DNA of 64,000 nucleotides, from the NCBI RefSeq assembly GCF_003337735.1, contig NZ_QPJY01000004.1, positions 62,001-126,000 on the forward strand, given 5' to 3'. The notes below the pieces were generated by a model. The model was not told the origin of the DNA, made no database searches, and saw only the letters and a program-made list of their open reading frames with translations. The DNA comes from Thioalbus denitrificans (GTDB lineage: Bacteria; Pseudomonadota; Gammaproteobacteria; DSM-26407). The position numbers were made by a program, and so were the translations under genes. Below are positions 38,108 through 48,348 of the stretch, in pieces; the stretch's first letter is position 1; each line of letters starts with the position of its first letter.

Positions 38108-39205
38108 TCACATCACCGCCATCGGATAGGAGCCCAGCACCTTCAGCAGCGTGGACACCTCGTCCAGTTCGCCCAGCGCCTTGGCCACCTGGGCGTCCTC
38201 GGCATGCCCCAGGATGTCGATGAAGAAGACGTAGTCCCACATGCCCCGGCGCGAGGGCCGCGACTCGATGCGGGTCATGCTGATCTGGTGGCGGAACAGG
38301 GGGTCCAGCAGCCGGTAGAGCGCGCCCGGCTTGTTCGGCGCCGAGATGAGCAGGCTGGTCTTGTCCTTGCCGCTGGGTCCGGGCGACTGCTTGCCGATGA
38401 TGAGGAAGCGGGTGGTGTTGTCCGGTTCGTCCTCGATATTGCGCACCAGGGCGGGGAGCTCGTAGCGCTCGGCGGCCAGGTCGCCGGCAATGGCGGCCAC
38501 GCCCCCCTCCTCCACCGCGGCGCGGCGGGCGGCTTCGGCGTTGCTGCTCACGTCGATGCGCTCCACCCGGGGCAGGTGGGCATCGAGCCACTCGCGGCAC
38601 TGGGCGAGGGACTGCTGGTGGGAATAGACCCGGCGGATGCGATCGATATCCGGCTCCCGGGAGAGGAGGTGGTGGTGGATGCGCTGCTCCACCTCGCCGC
38701 AAATCTGCAGCGGCGAGTTCATGAAGGTGTCGAGGGTATGGTTCACCACGCCCTCGGTGGAGTTCTCCACCGGCACCACGCCGTAGTGGGCGTTGCCCGA
38801 TTCCACCTCGCGGAACACCTCGTCGATGGCGCCAAGCGGGACGCTGATGACGGAGTGGCCGAAATGCTTGAGCGCCGCGGCCTGGGTGAAGGTTCCCTCG
38901 GGACCCAGGTAGGCGATCTTCATGGGCTGCTCGAGCGCCAGGCAGGCGGACATGATCTCGCGGAACAGCCGCGCCACCTCCTCCGCCGAGAGCGGACCGG
39001 CGTTGCGGTCCAGGATCCGGCGCAGCACCTGGGCCTCGCGCTCGGGCCGGTAGAAGAACACCTTGCCGCCGGTGCCGGAGCGCTCCTTGATGTGCGCCAC
39101 GGCCTGGGCGCACCTGGCCCGTTCGTTGATGAGCGTCTGGAGCTCCTGGTCCAGCGCATCGATGCGCTGGCGGATGTCCTCCAGCTGCTGCTGCTCGTCG
39201 TTCAT
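38108..39205 (-). CDS. pheA: Bifunctional chorismate mutase/prephenate dehydratase (P-protein)
   Basis: 365 residues. The AroQ-type chorismate mutase occupies about 1-90 (IRQRIDALDQELQTLINERA and RRILDRNAGPLS). The prephenate dehydratase follows from MKIAYLGPEGTFTQAAA, with PVENSTEGVVNHTLD and the catalytic TRFLIIG. The C-terminal ACT domain starts at KTSLLISAPNKPGALYRLL and contains ESRPSRRGMWDYVFFIDI, the Phe-binding ESRP motif, so feedback inhibition by Phe is expected. The start at 39205 overlaps the serA stop (ATGA); the long frame upstream of it is a shadow of serA. Confidence 0.96.
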   Translation of the reverse strand: MNDEQQQLEDIRQRIDALDQELQTLINERARCAQAVAHIKERSGTGGKVFFYRPEREAQVLRRILDRNAGPLSAEEVARLFREIMSACLALEQPMKIAYLGPEGTFTQAAALKHFGHSVISVPLGAIDEVFREVESGNAHYGVVPVENSTEGVVNHTLDTFMNSPLQICGEVEQRIHHHLLSREPDIDRIRRVYSHQQSLAQCREWLDAHLPRVERIDVSSNAEAARRAAVEEGGVAAIAGDLAAERYELPALVRNIEDEPDNTTRFLIIGKQSPGPSGKDKTSLLISAPNKPGALYRLLDPLFRHQISMTRIESRPSRRGMWDYVFFIDILGHAEDAQVAKALGELDEVSTLLKVLGSYPMAVM

Positions 39206-40401
39206 CTGGCTTCGGACTCGTGCTCGGGAACGGTCCCGGGTATGAGGCGGACCGCGAGCACCCCGCTGATGGCGCCGATGCGCTCCAGCACCGCGGCGGA
39301 GACTTCGTTGTCCACGTCGATCAGGGTGTAGGCTACCTCCCCCCGGGACTTGTTCAGCATGTCGATGATGTTGAGCCCCGCCTCCGCCAGCGCCGTGGAA
39401 ATCTGTCCCACCATGTTGGGGGTATTGGCGTTGGCGATGCCGAGCCGCACGCCCCCGTTGCGGGGCATGGAGACCTCGGGGAAGTTCACCGAGTTGTGGA
39501 TGTTGCCGTTCTCGAGGTAGTCGCGCACCTGGTCGACCACCATCACCGCGCAGTTCTCCTCCGCCTCCCGGGTCGATGCGCCCAGGTGCGGCAGGGTCAC
39601 CACCCGCGGGTGGTTCTTGAGCAGGTTGGTGGGAAAGTCGCAGATATAGGCATAGGCCCGCCCGCTGTCCAGGGCCTCCACCATCGCCTCGTCGTCCACG
39701 ATGCCCTGGCGCGAGAAGTTGAGGATCACCACCTCCTCGCGCATGCGCCGCAGCCGCTGGGCGCTGATGAGGCCGCGGGTGCCCTCCACCAGCGGTACAT
39801 GCAGGGTGATGAAATCGCTGCGGGCGAACAGGTCGTCGACGCTGGTGGCCTGCTGGACCTGGGAGGAGAGCTGCCAGGCCCGCTGCACCGTGATGTCGGG
39901 GTCGAAGCCCACCACGTTCATGCCCAGTGCCAGCGCCGCGTTGGCCACCTTCACGCCGATGGCGCCCAGCCCCACCACGCCCAGGGTCCGCCCCGGCAGC
40001 TCGAAGCCGGCGAAGTTCTTCTTCCCGGCCTCGGTCTGCCGGTGCAGGGTCTCGTCGTCGCCCTCCAGGCCGCGGGCGAAGTCCCAGGACTGGACGATGT
40101 TGCGGGCGCCCAGCAGCATCCCGGCGATCACCAGCTCCTTGACGGCGTTGGCATTGGCGCCGGGCGCGTTGAAGACGGGGATTCCGCGCTGGCTGAGCTC
40201 CGCGACGGGGATATTGTTCACCCCGGCGCCGGCCCGGCCCACCGCCTTGAGCGTATCCGGGAGCGCCATGCCGTGCATGGCGTGTGAACGCACCAGGATG
40301 GCGTCGGGATGCTGGAACTCGGAGGCCACCTCGTAGCGGTCGCGCGGCAGCCGCTCCAGCCCGGCCAGGGCAATATTGTTCAGCGTCAGTATCTTGTACA
40401 C
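39202..40401 (-). CDS. serA: D-3-phosphoglycerate dehydrogenase
   Basis: 399 residues, first step of serine synthesis. The NAD-binding motif VVGLGAIGVKVAN, catalytic-site VPLVEGTRGLISA and VVTLPHLGASTREAEENCA (active His) are clear. A C-terminal ACT domain (VAYTLIDVDNEVSAAVLERI) predicts serine feedback. Length and lack of the intervening ASB domain match the E. coli type. It stands between serC and pheA, which in most relatives are adjacent, and overlaps pheA by 4 bp. Confidence 0.95.
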   Translation of the reverse strand: MYKILTLNNIALAGLERLPRDRYEVASEFQHPDAILVRSHAMHGMALPDTLKAVGRAGAGVNNIPVAELSQRGIPVFNAPGANANAVKELVIAGMLLGARNIVQSWDFARGLEGDDETLHRQTEAGKKNFAGFELPGRTLGVVGLGAIGVKVANAALALGMNVVGFDPDITVQRAWQLSSQVQQATSVDDLFARSDFITLHVPLVEGTRGLISAQRLRRMREEVVILNFSRQGIVDDEAMVEALDSGRAYAYICDFPTNLLKNHPRVVTLPHLGASTREAEENCAVMVVDQVRDYLENGNIHNSVNFPEVSMPRNGGVRLGIANANTPNMVGQISTALAEAGLNIIDMLNKSRGEVAYTLIDVDNEVSAAVLERIGAISGVLAVRLIPGTVPEHESEAR

Positions 40402-40463
40402 GGCGCATATCCCCTTCGTGCATTCAGCGCCCCACGTTCTGTGCGGGGGCGCCCGTGTTACCT

Positions 40464-40536
40464 CGTGAGTGCGTCAGTGCGTGAGTGCGCAAAGGCTTCC
40501 CCGCATTCACGCATTCACGCATTCACGCATTCACGC
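40464..40536. repeat. Inverted octamer repeat between serC and serA
   Basis: The left arm (40464-40490) has GTGAGTGC and GTCAGTGC units. The right arm (40502-40536) has four CGCATTCA units, their complement. The core is about 11 bp. Unit family as in the array at 37801-38105. It ends 4 bp before the serC stop codon. Confidence 0.8.
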
Positions 40537-40539
40537 TCT

Positions 40540-41622
40540 TCACCCATGCTTGCGCTCGAACTCGGCCATGAAGGCCACCAGCGCGTCCACGCCCTCCTCC
40601 GGCATGGCGTTGTAGATGCTGGCGCGCATGCCGCCCACGGAGCGATGGCCCTTGAGCGTGACCAGCCCCTCGGACTTGGCTTCGCTGAGGAAGGTGGCAT
40701 CGAGCTCCGGGTTGGCCAGGGTGAAGGGCACGTTCATCCACGAACGGCAGGCCGGGTCCACCGGGTTGGCATAGAAGTCCGAGCCGTCGATGGCGGCATA
40801 GAGCTTGCCGGCCTTGCGCTGGTTGATGGCGCCCATCGCCTCCAGCCCGCCGAGATCCTTGATCCACTCGAACACCAGCCCCGCGAGGTACCAGCCGTAG
40901 GTGGGCGGGGTGTTGTACATGGACTCGTTATCGGCATGGGTCCGGTAGTCGAACATGGTGGGCGTGCCGGCCAGCGGCTCGGCGAGCAGGTCCTCGCGCA
41001 CGATGACCACCGTCAGGCCGGCGGGACCGATGTTCTTCTGCGCCCCGGCATAGATGATGCCGTAGCGGGAGACGTCCACCGGCCGCGAAAGAATGGTGGA
41101 GGACATGTCCGCCACCAGCGGCACCGTGCCGGTATCGGGCACCCAGTGGAACTCCACGCCGCCGATGGTCTCGTTGGGCGTGTAGTGGACGTAGGCCGCG
41201 CCGGAGTCCAGCTGCCAGGCGTCGAATGCCGGAACGGTGTTGAACTTCTCCGCCTCGGAGCTGGCCGCGATGTTGACCGTTCCGTAGCGCCTGGCCTCGG
41301 CGATGGCCTTCTTCGACCAGGCTCCCGTATTCACGTAATCGGCCCGTCCGGCAGCGCCGAGGAGATTCATGGGCACCATCGCGAACTGGCTGGAGGCGCC
41401 GCCCTGGAGGAACAGCACCTTGTAGTTGGCGGGAATGGCCATCAACTCGCGCAGATCCGCCTCCGCCCTGGTGGCGATGGACATGAACTCCTTGCCGCGA
41501 TGGCTCATCTCCATCACCGACATGCCGCTTCCCTGCCAGTCGAGCATCTCCGTGCGCGCCCGCTCCAGAACCGCCTCGGGCAGCATCGCCGGACCCGCGC
41601 TGAAGTTGTACACCCGTGCCAT
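40540..41622 (-). CDS. serC: Phosphoserine aminotransferase
   Basis: 360 residues, PLP class V aminotransferase converting 3-phosphohydroxypyruvate to phosphoserine (also used in pyridoxine synthesis). RVYNFSAGPAMLPEAVL is the conserved start, and the PLP lysine lies in YAGAQKNIGPAG. C-terminal GHRSVGGMRASIYNAMP binds substrate. The start at 41622 is chosen to match that N-terminus. It lies 93 bp downstream of gyrA and begins the serC-serA-pheA-hisC-tyrA-aroA block. Confidence 0.97.
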   Translation of the reverse strand: MARVYNFSAGPAMLPEAVLERARTEMLDWQGSGMSVMEMSHRGKEFMSIATRAEADLRELMAIPANYKVLFLQGGASSQFAMVPMNLLGAAGRADYVNTGAWSKKAIAEARRYGTVNIAASSEAEKFNTVPAFDAWQLDSGAAYVHYTPNETIGGVEFHWVPDTGTVPLVADMSSTILSRPVDVSRYGIIYAGAQKNIGPAGLTVVIVREDLLAEPLAGTPTMFDYRTHADNESMYNTPPTYGWYLAGLVFEWIKDLGGLEAMGAINQRKAGKLYAAIDGSDFYANPVDPACRSWMNVPFTLANPELDATFLSEAKSEGLVTLKGHRSVGGMRASIYNAMPEEGVDALVAFMAEFERKHG

Positions 41623-41714
41623 CGCCTTCTCCCCTGTGGTTGACTCAACGCCGGGGTGCCGACCGCCAACTGCCGCCGGCTCCAGCCCGGCCCTCCCGAT
41701 GAACCCTGTCGCGA

Positions 41715-44336
41715 TCAATCGTCCCCGGCGCCGCTCTCTCCGCCCGCGCCGGTATCCGCCGCGGCATCCTCCGCATCCGCCTCTTCCGACGTCTCGGCAT
41801 CGCCGATATCCGCCTCGGCGATGCGCTCCAGGCCCACCAGATTCTCCTCCTCGGCCAGGCGGATGAGGGTCACGCCCTGGGTATTGCGGCCCAGCCTGGA
41901 GACCCCGGCCACCGGCGTGCGCACCAGGGTGCCCTGGTCGCTGATGAGCATGATCTCGTCATCGTCGTTCACCTGCACCGCGCCCACCACGGCGCCGTTG
42001 CGCTCGCTGGTCTGGATGGAGATGACGCCCTGGCCGCCGCGGCCGTAGGTGGGATACTCCTCCACCGCCGTGCGCTTGCCGTAGCCGTTCTCGGTGGCGG
42101 TGAGAACACAGCCGCCCGGCTGGGCGATGATGAGGGAGATGATCCGCGCCCCCGGGGGCAGGCGCATGCCGCGCACGCCGCGGGCGACCCGCCCCATGGC
42201 GCGCACGTCGCGCTCGGAGAAGCGGATCGCCTTGCCGGCGTCGCTGAACAGCATCACGTCGCGCTCGCCGTCGGTGATGTCCACGCCCACCAGTGCGTCG
42301 CCCTCGTTCAGGTCCAGGGCGATGATGCCGCTGCTGCGCGGGCGGGAGAAATCGGTCAGCGGGGTCTTCTTGACCGTGCCGCCGGCGGTGGCCATGAACA
42401 CGCAGAGCCCCTCCTCGTACTCGCGCACGGGCAGGATGGCGGTGATGCGCTCCCCTTCGGTGAGGGGCAGCAGGTTGACCAGCGGCTTGCCGCGGGCGCC
42501 GCGGCCGGCCTGGGGCAGCTGGTAGACCTTGAGCCAGTAGACCTTCCCCGCGCTGGAGAAGCAGAGGATGGTGTCGTGGGTGTTGGCGATGAGCAGGCGG
42601 TCGACGAAATCCTCGTCCTTCACCGCCGTCGCGCTCTTGCCCCGGCCGCCCCGGCGCTGGGCGCGGTAGTCGGCCAGCGGCTGCGCCTTGGCATAGCCGG
42701 TGTGGGACAGGGTCACCACCACGTCCTCCTCGCTGATCAGGTCCTCCAGCGTGAGGTCGAGCTGGGATTCCAGGATCTCGGTGCGGCGGGTATCGGCGTA
42801 CTGGTCCCGGATCTGGGTGAGCTCCCCGCGAATCACCTCCAGCAGCCGCACGGTGCTGCCCAGGATGCCGAGCAGATCCTGGATGGCGTCGAGCAGATCC
42901 TTGTACTCGTTGACGATCTTGTCCTGCTCCAGCCCGGTCAGGCGGTGCAGGCGCAGGTCCAGGATGGCCTGGGCCTGGGCCTCGGAGAGGCGGTAGCCGT
43001 CCGGCTGCAGACCGAATTCCGCGGCCAGGTCCTCGGGGCGGGAGGCCGCGGCGCCGCTGCGCTCCAGCATGGCCAGCACCGGACCCGGCGCCCAGGCCTG
43101 CGCCATCAGGCCCGTCTTCGCCTCGGCCGGGCTGGGCGCGGCCTTGATCAGGGCGATGATGGGATCGATGTTGGCCAGGGCCACCGCCAGGCCTTCCAGG
43201 ATGTGGGCGCGATCCCGCGCCTTGCGCAGATCGTAGAGGGTGCGGCGGGTCACCACCTCGCGGCGGTGGCGCAGGAACGCCTCCAGCAGGTCCTTGAGGT
43301 TGAGCAGCCGCGGCTGGCCGTCGGCCAGGGCCACGATGTTGATGCCGAACACGGTCTGCAGCTGGGTATGGGCGAAGAGGTTGTTGAGCACCACCTCTCC
43401 CATCTCGCCGCGCTTGAGCTCGATGACCACGCGCATACCGTCCTTGTCGGACTCGTCGCGCAGCTCCGAGATGCCCTCCAGTTTCTTCTCCTTGACCAGT
43501 TCGGCGATCTTCTCGATCAGCCGGGCCTTGTTCACCTGGTAGGGAAGCTCGGTGATGATGATGGTCTGGCGGCCGGTCCCCGGGTCGGTCTCGATGGCGG
43601 CGCGTCCGCGCACGTAGATGCGGCCCCGGCCGGTGCGGTAGGCCTCGACGATGCCGCGGCGGCCGTTGATGATGGCCCCGGTGGGGAAATCGGGCCCCGG
43701 CAGGTAGCCCATCAGGTCGTCCACGGTCAGGTCCGGGTCGTCGATGAGCGCCACGCAGGCGTCCACCACCTCGCCCAGGTTGTGGGGCGGGATATTGGTG
43801 GCCATGCCCACCGCGATGCCCGCCGCGCCGTTGACCAGCAGGTTCGGCACCCGGGTGGGAAAGACCGAGGGCTCCTTCTCGGTCTCGTCGTAGTTGGGGA
43901 CGAAGTCGACGGTCTCCTTGTCGAGATCCGCCAGCAGCTCATGGGCGATGCGCGCCATGCGCACCTCGGTGTAACGCATCGCCGCCGGGGCGTCGCCGTC
44001 AACCGAGCCGAAGTTGCCCTGGCCGTCCACCAGCATGTAGCGCAGGCTGAAGGGCTGGGCCATGCGCACGATGGTGTCATAGACCGCGGCGTCGCCGTGG
44101 GGATGGTACTTACCGATGACGTCACCCACCACGCGGGCCGACTTCTTGTAGGGCTTGTTCCAGTCGTTGCCCAGCTCGCTCATGGCGAACAGCACCCGCC
44201 GGTGCACGGGCTTGAGGCCGTCGCGCACATCCGGCAGGGCGCGGCCTACGATAACGCTCATGGCGTAGTCGAGGTAGGACTGTTTCAGCTCGTCCTCGAT
44301 GTTGACAGGCAGAACTTCCCGGGCGATTTCAGCCAT
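41715..44336 (-). CDS. gyrA: DNA gyrase subunit A
   Basis: 873 residues from [16 protein letters not shown]; an in-frame ATG 21 bp upstream is less likely. The active-site Tyr is Tyr122 in AMRYTEVRM. The quinolone-binding region reads [10 protein letters not shown], so residue 83 is Ala where E. coli has Ser83, and Asp87 is kept. The C-terminal beta-pinwheel has the GyrA-box ([10 protein letters not shown]). The chain ends in an acidic tail ([15 protein letters not shown]...DD). Its position next to serC is standard. Confidence 0.97.
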   Translation of the reverse strand: MAEIAREVLPVNIEDELKQSYLDYAMSVIVGRALPDVRDGLKPVHRRVLFAMSELGNDWNKPYKKSARVVGDVIGKYHPHGDAAVYDTIVRMAQPFSLRYMLVDGQGNFGSVDGDAPAAMRYTEVRMARIAHELLADLDKETVDFVPNYDETEKEPSVFPTRVPNLLVNGAAGIAVGMATNIPPHNLGEVVDACVALIDDPDLTVDDLMGYLPGPDFPTGAIINGRRGIVEAYRTGRGRIYVRGRAAIETDPGTGRQTIIITELPYQVNKARLIEKIAELVKEKKLEGISELRDESDKDGMRVVIELKRGEMGEVVLNNLFAHTQLQTVFGINIVALADGQPRLLNLKDLLEAFLRHRREVVTRRTLYDLRKARDRAHILEGLAVALANIDPIIALIKAAPSPAEAKTGLMAQAWAPGPVLAMLERSGAAASRPEDLAAEFGLQPDGYRLSEAQAQAILDLRLHRLTGLEQDKIVNEYKDLLDAIQDLLGILGSTVRLLEVIRGELTQIRDQYADTRRTEILESQLDLTLEDLISEEDVVVTLSHTGYAKAQPLADYRAQRRGGRGKSATAVKDEDFVDRLLIANTHDTILCFSSAGKVYWLKVYQLPQAGRGARGKPLVNLLPLTEGERITAILPVREYEEGLCVFMATAGGTVKKTPLTDFSRPRSSGIIALDLNEGDALVGVDITDGERDVMLFSDAGKAIRFSERDVRAMGRVARGVRGMRLPPGARIISLIIAQPGGCVLTATENGYGKRTAVEEYPTYGRGGQGVISIQTSERNGAVVGAVQVNDDDEIMLISDQGTLVRTPVAGVSRLGRNTQGVTLIRLAEEENLVGLERIAEADIGDAETSEEADAEDAAADTGAGGESGAGDD

Positions 44337-44429
44337 CCTGACGGTGTTCCCTTGCATGCCGGGGCGCGGCGTTCCCGCACCCCCATAATAAAGCGTTCAA
44401 TGATACCACAAGGCTGCCGGCGGGTGCCT

Positions 44430-45482
<1,053 letters not shown>

Positions 45483-45584
45483 CCGTCCGGTTCCTCCCCT
45501 CATGCCGAATCCTCTGCAAAACCGCGTGATTTTCGCACATCCCCCCACCCGCACCAACTCGCCGCGGCCACAGAAAATCCCATG

Positions 45585-45768
45585 AGCCGCAGATTTCGCT
45601 GATTGACGCTGATTTCACCTTGCCCCCGGAAGCGCGCATCAGCAGAACCACAGGGCGGCACTGGCTCGCAGACACGCGACACCCAGTCCCCGGGAACCTG
45701 AATCAGGCACCACCCTGACCTTGTGCACAACCCGAATAATCCGCGCAAATCAACGTAATCTGCGGTTA
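45585..45768. repeat. Inverted iterated repeat, CAGATTA family (diverged), between mtnA and maf
   Basis: The left arm (45585-45615) has CCGCAGATTTCG, CTGATTGACG and CTGATTT. The right arm (45735-45768) has AATCCGCG, CAAATCAACG and TAATCTGCGG. The core is about 120 bp. CCAGGTCTTTTCC follows the right arm, as at 29777. It occupies the divergent promoter region of mtnA and maf. Confidence 0.75.
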
Positions 45769-45840
45769 GCCAGGTCTTTTCCTCGAACCCGGCGGGGCTG
45801 GTATCATGCCACCCCCTACCCGGATAGCGGAGCAAGACCC

Positions 45841-46419
45841 ATGCAACCCCTGGTACTCGCCTCCACCTCGCCCTATCGGCGCGAACTGCTGGAACGGCTC
45901 GGCCTGCCGTTCACCACCGCCGCCCCGGAAGCGGACGAAACCCGCCATGGCGGCGAGAGCCCGGAGGCGCTGGTCCGGCGCCTGGCCGAGGCCAAGGCCC
46001 GCGCGGTGGCGGGACAGTTCCCCGACGCGCTGGTCATCGGATCGGACCAGGTGGCGGTGAACGGCGGCGAGGTGCTGGGCAAGCCGGGGGGATTCGAGCG
46101 GGCGGCCGAACAGCTGCGCCGGGCCTCGGGCCGGCGCGTCGGCTTCCTGACCGGGCTGTGCCTGCTGAACACCCGCACGAACCGGGCCCAGGTCACCCTG
46201 GAGACCTTCGGGGTGGTGTTCCGCCACCTGACCGATGCACAGATAACCCACTACCTGGAGCGCGAGCAGCCCTACAACTGCGCCGGCAGCTTCAAGTCGG
46301 AAGGCCTCGGCATCGCCCTGTTCGAACGCATGGAGGGGGACGACCCCAGCACCCTCATCGGCCTGCCCCTCATCCGCCTGGTGCGGATGCTGGAGGCCGA
46401 GGGCGTGGAGGTGGTCTGA
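45841..46419 (+). CDS. Maf-family nucleotide pyrophosphatase (YceF-type)
   Basis: 192 residues. The N-terminal [17 protein letters not shown] and the acidic [12 protein letters not shown] are Maf signatures; [19 protein letters not shown] with the Cys-containing loop resembles YceF, which hydrolyses 7-methyl-GTP, rather than dTTP-type YhdE. The start at 45841 opens the conserved first strand. It is divergent from mtnA and convergent with sppA. Confidence 0.9.
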   Translation: MQPLVLASTSPYRRELLERLGLPFTTAAPEADETRHGGESPEALVRRLAEAKARAVAGQFPDALVIGSDQVAVNGGEVLGKPGGFERAAEQLRRASGRRVGFLTGLCLLNTRTNRAQVTLETFGVVFRHLTDAQITHYLEREQPYNCAGSFKSEGLGIALFERMEGDDPSTLIGLPLIRLVRMLEAEGVEVV

Positions 46420-46455
46420 AATCCGCCACGCAGACACATTGGAAAGTAAAAGACT

Positions 46456-46638
46456 TTATCCGCAGATTACACAGATTACGCAGATTTATTGGAGCCGATT
46501 CCGTGCTCCCTGCCAGAAATCCCACTCGGTGCAACGGGAGGGTTGTTCGCCGAGAGGTCATCTGTCTCTCCGGGCGATGTGATGCGCCCCAAGATGCCGC
46601 CTGTCAGGAAGAAATAATCTGCGTAATCTGCGGATATA
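46456..46638. repeat. Inverted iterated repeat, CAGATTA family, between maf and sppA
   Basis: The left arm (46456-46490) has CAGATTACA, CAGATTACG and CAGATTTATT. The right arm (46612-46638) has TAATCTGCG, TAATCTGCGG and ATATA. AAAAGACTT precedes the left arm. The core is about 120 bp. It lies between the convergent ends of maf and sppA, so it could serve both as a terminator. Confidence 0.8.
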
Positions 46639-46673
46639 TTTACTCTTTTCCCGTCGCTGCGTGGAGGAGAAGC

Positions 46674-47645
46674 TCAGCGGGCCAGGAGGGCTCCCGGGGC
46701 GCCCTGGCTCCAGAGCAGGTTGGCCATGACCAGACCGAAGCGCTCCAGGAACTGGTCGATGAGATCCTTCTCCACGGTGAAGTCCACCAGCTTCTCCGCG
46801 CCGATGACCTCGCGGGCCACGTAGCCGGCGCTGCCGAGGCCGTCCACCAGCCCCAGGGCCAGGGCCTGCTCGCCGGACCAGAACAGGCCGCTGAACAGCT
46901 GCGGGTCGTCCTTGAGCCGGTCGCCGCGCCCCGCCTTCACGCTGTCGATGAACTGGGCGTGGATCTCCTCGAGCATGGTCCGGATATGGTCCGCCTCGAC
47001 GGGATCGAGGGGGGTGAAGGGATCCAGCAGGGCCTTGTGCTCACCGGCGGTGAACAGCCGCCGCTCCACGCCGATCTTTTCCATGGCGTCCACGAAACCG
47101 AAGCTGTTCATGACCACGCCGATGGAGCCCACAAGGCTGGCCTTGTCGGCGTAGATGGCATCGGCCGCACTGGCGATGTAATAGCCGCCGGAGGCGCCCA
47201 TGTCGGTAATCACCGCGTAGAGCTTCTTGCCCGGGTGCTGCTCCCGCAGGCGGCGGATCCCGTCATAGATCTCCCCCGCCTGGACCGCGCTGCCGCCCGG
47301 GCTGTTGATGCGCACGATGACCCCGGCCGCATGGCTGTCCTCGAAGGCGGCGCGCAGGGCGGTCATCACCCGCTCGGCGCTCGCGTCGGTCTCCTCGGCG
47401 ATGAGACCCCGCACATCCACCAGCGCCGTGTAGCGCCCGGTGGGCATGGTCGGCACCTCCATGTCCCGCGGCCACCAGGCGACGAGAACCACGCTCAGGT
47501 AGAGAAAGCCCAGCAGCTTGAAGAAGTTGCCCCAGCGCCGGCGCCGCCGCGCCTCCACCAGGGAGGCGAAGGCCAACCGTTCGAGCAGATCCTCGCGGCT
47601 CTCCTGCCCCTCCGCCCTGCGCCGGAACCAGTTCCTGTCAGCCAT
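46674..47645 (-). CDS. sppA: S49-family signal peptide peptidase, SppA-like
   Basis: 323 residues, the short single-domain form (E. coli SppA is 618). One N-terminal membrane segment (LLGFLYLSVVLVAWW) anchors a periplasmic catalytic domain. The nucleophile Ser is in DMGASGGYYIAS and the general-base Lys in YADKASLVGSIGVV, with VRINSPGGSAVQAGE shaping the oxyanion hole. It overlaps the HAD hydrolase gene by 8 bp, in the common rluC-gph-sppA order. Confidence 0.93.
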   Translation of the reverse strand: MADRNWFRRRAEGQESREDLLERLAFASLVEARRRRRWGNFFKLLGFLYLSVVLVAWWPRDMEVPTMPTGRYTALVDVRGLIAEETDASAERVMTALRAAFEDSHAAGVIVRINSPGGSAVQAGEIYDGIRRLREQHPGKKLYAVITDMGASGGYYIASAADAIYADKASLVGSIGVVMNSFGFVDAMEKIGVERRLFTAGEHKALLDPFTPLDPVEADHIRTMLEEIHAQFIDSVKAGRGDRLKDDPQLFSGLFWSGEQALALGLVDGLGSAGYVAREVIGAEKLVDFTVEKDLIDQFLERFGLVMANLLWSQGAPGALLAR

Positions 47646-48348
47646 GCCTTCTGTCCTCGGTTCTCTCGGATGGGCCAGTGGAGTGTTTCACGCCTGCGCC
47701 TTCCAGCCAGGAGGGCAGCTCGCCGATCGAGTCCAGGCAGTGCAGCGGAGCGTGGCGGCGCAGCCGGTCGCAGGAGTGCACCCCGTAGCTGACCGCCAGG
47801 GACGCCGCCCCCGCGTTGACCGCCATCTCCATGTCGTACTCGCTGTCGCCGATCATGAGCGTGTCCCGGGGATCGACTCCCGTGATCCGCATGATCTCCA
47901 GCAGCATCTGCGGATGGGGCTTGGAGCGGGTCTCGTCGGCGCAGCGGGTGACGTGGAAGCACGGGCCCAGGCCGGTTTCCTGCAGCACCCGGTCGAGCCC
48001 TCCCCGGCCCTTGCCGGTCGCCACGGCCAGGAAATAGCCCGCCTCGGCCAGCCTCTCCACCACCTCCCGCGCTCCCGGGAAGAGCGCCGAGGGGGTGGTG
48101 TCGGCCACCAGGTAGTGATGCCGGTAGCGTTCCACCAGCCGCTGCTGCAGCGCTTCGTCGCCGCCGGGATAGAGCCGGTCCATGGCCTCGCGCAGTCCCA
48201 GGCCGATGACGTTGCGCACCGCCTCGGCGCCCAGCGCGGGCAACCCCAGGTCGGCGAAGGCCGCCTCCATGCAGGCCACGATGCGGGCCTCGGAATCCAT
48301 CAGGGTTCCGTCCCAGTCGAAGACCAGCAACTGATAGGGACCATTCAT
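47638..48348 (-). CDS. HAD-family phosphatase (phosphoglycolate phosphatase-like)
   Basis: 236 residues. HAD motif I is VFDWDGTLMDS (both Asp present), motif II lies in VATGKGRGG, motif III Lys is in TRSKPHPQM, and motif IV is IGDSEYDMEMA. A C1 cap helix bundle lies between I and II. Often named gph in this gene context; the true substrate is uncertain. It overlaps both rluC (4 bp) and sppA (8 bp), so all three are probably translated from one mRNA. Confidence 0.9.
   Translation of the reverse strand: MNGPYQLLVFDWDGTLMDSEARIVACMEAAFADLGLPALGAEAVRNVIGLGLREAMDRLYPGGDEALQQRLVERYRHHYLVADTTPSALFPGAREVVERLAEAGYFLAVATGKGRGGLDRVLQETGLGPCFHVTRCADETRSKPHPQMLLEIMRITGVDPRDTLMIGDSEYDMEMAVNAGAASLAVSYGVHSCDRLRRHAPLHCLDSIGELPSWLEGAGVKHSTGPSERTEDRRHG

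Noticed and set aside
38108-40423. Possible PheA fusion with a 400-residue N-terminal extension
   Set aside because: The upstream part is the wrong frame of serA; MNDEQQQLEDIRQRIDALD at 39205 is the standard PheA start.
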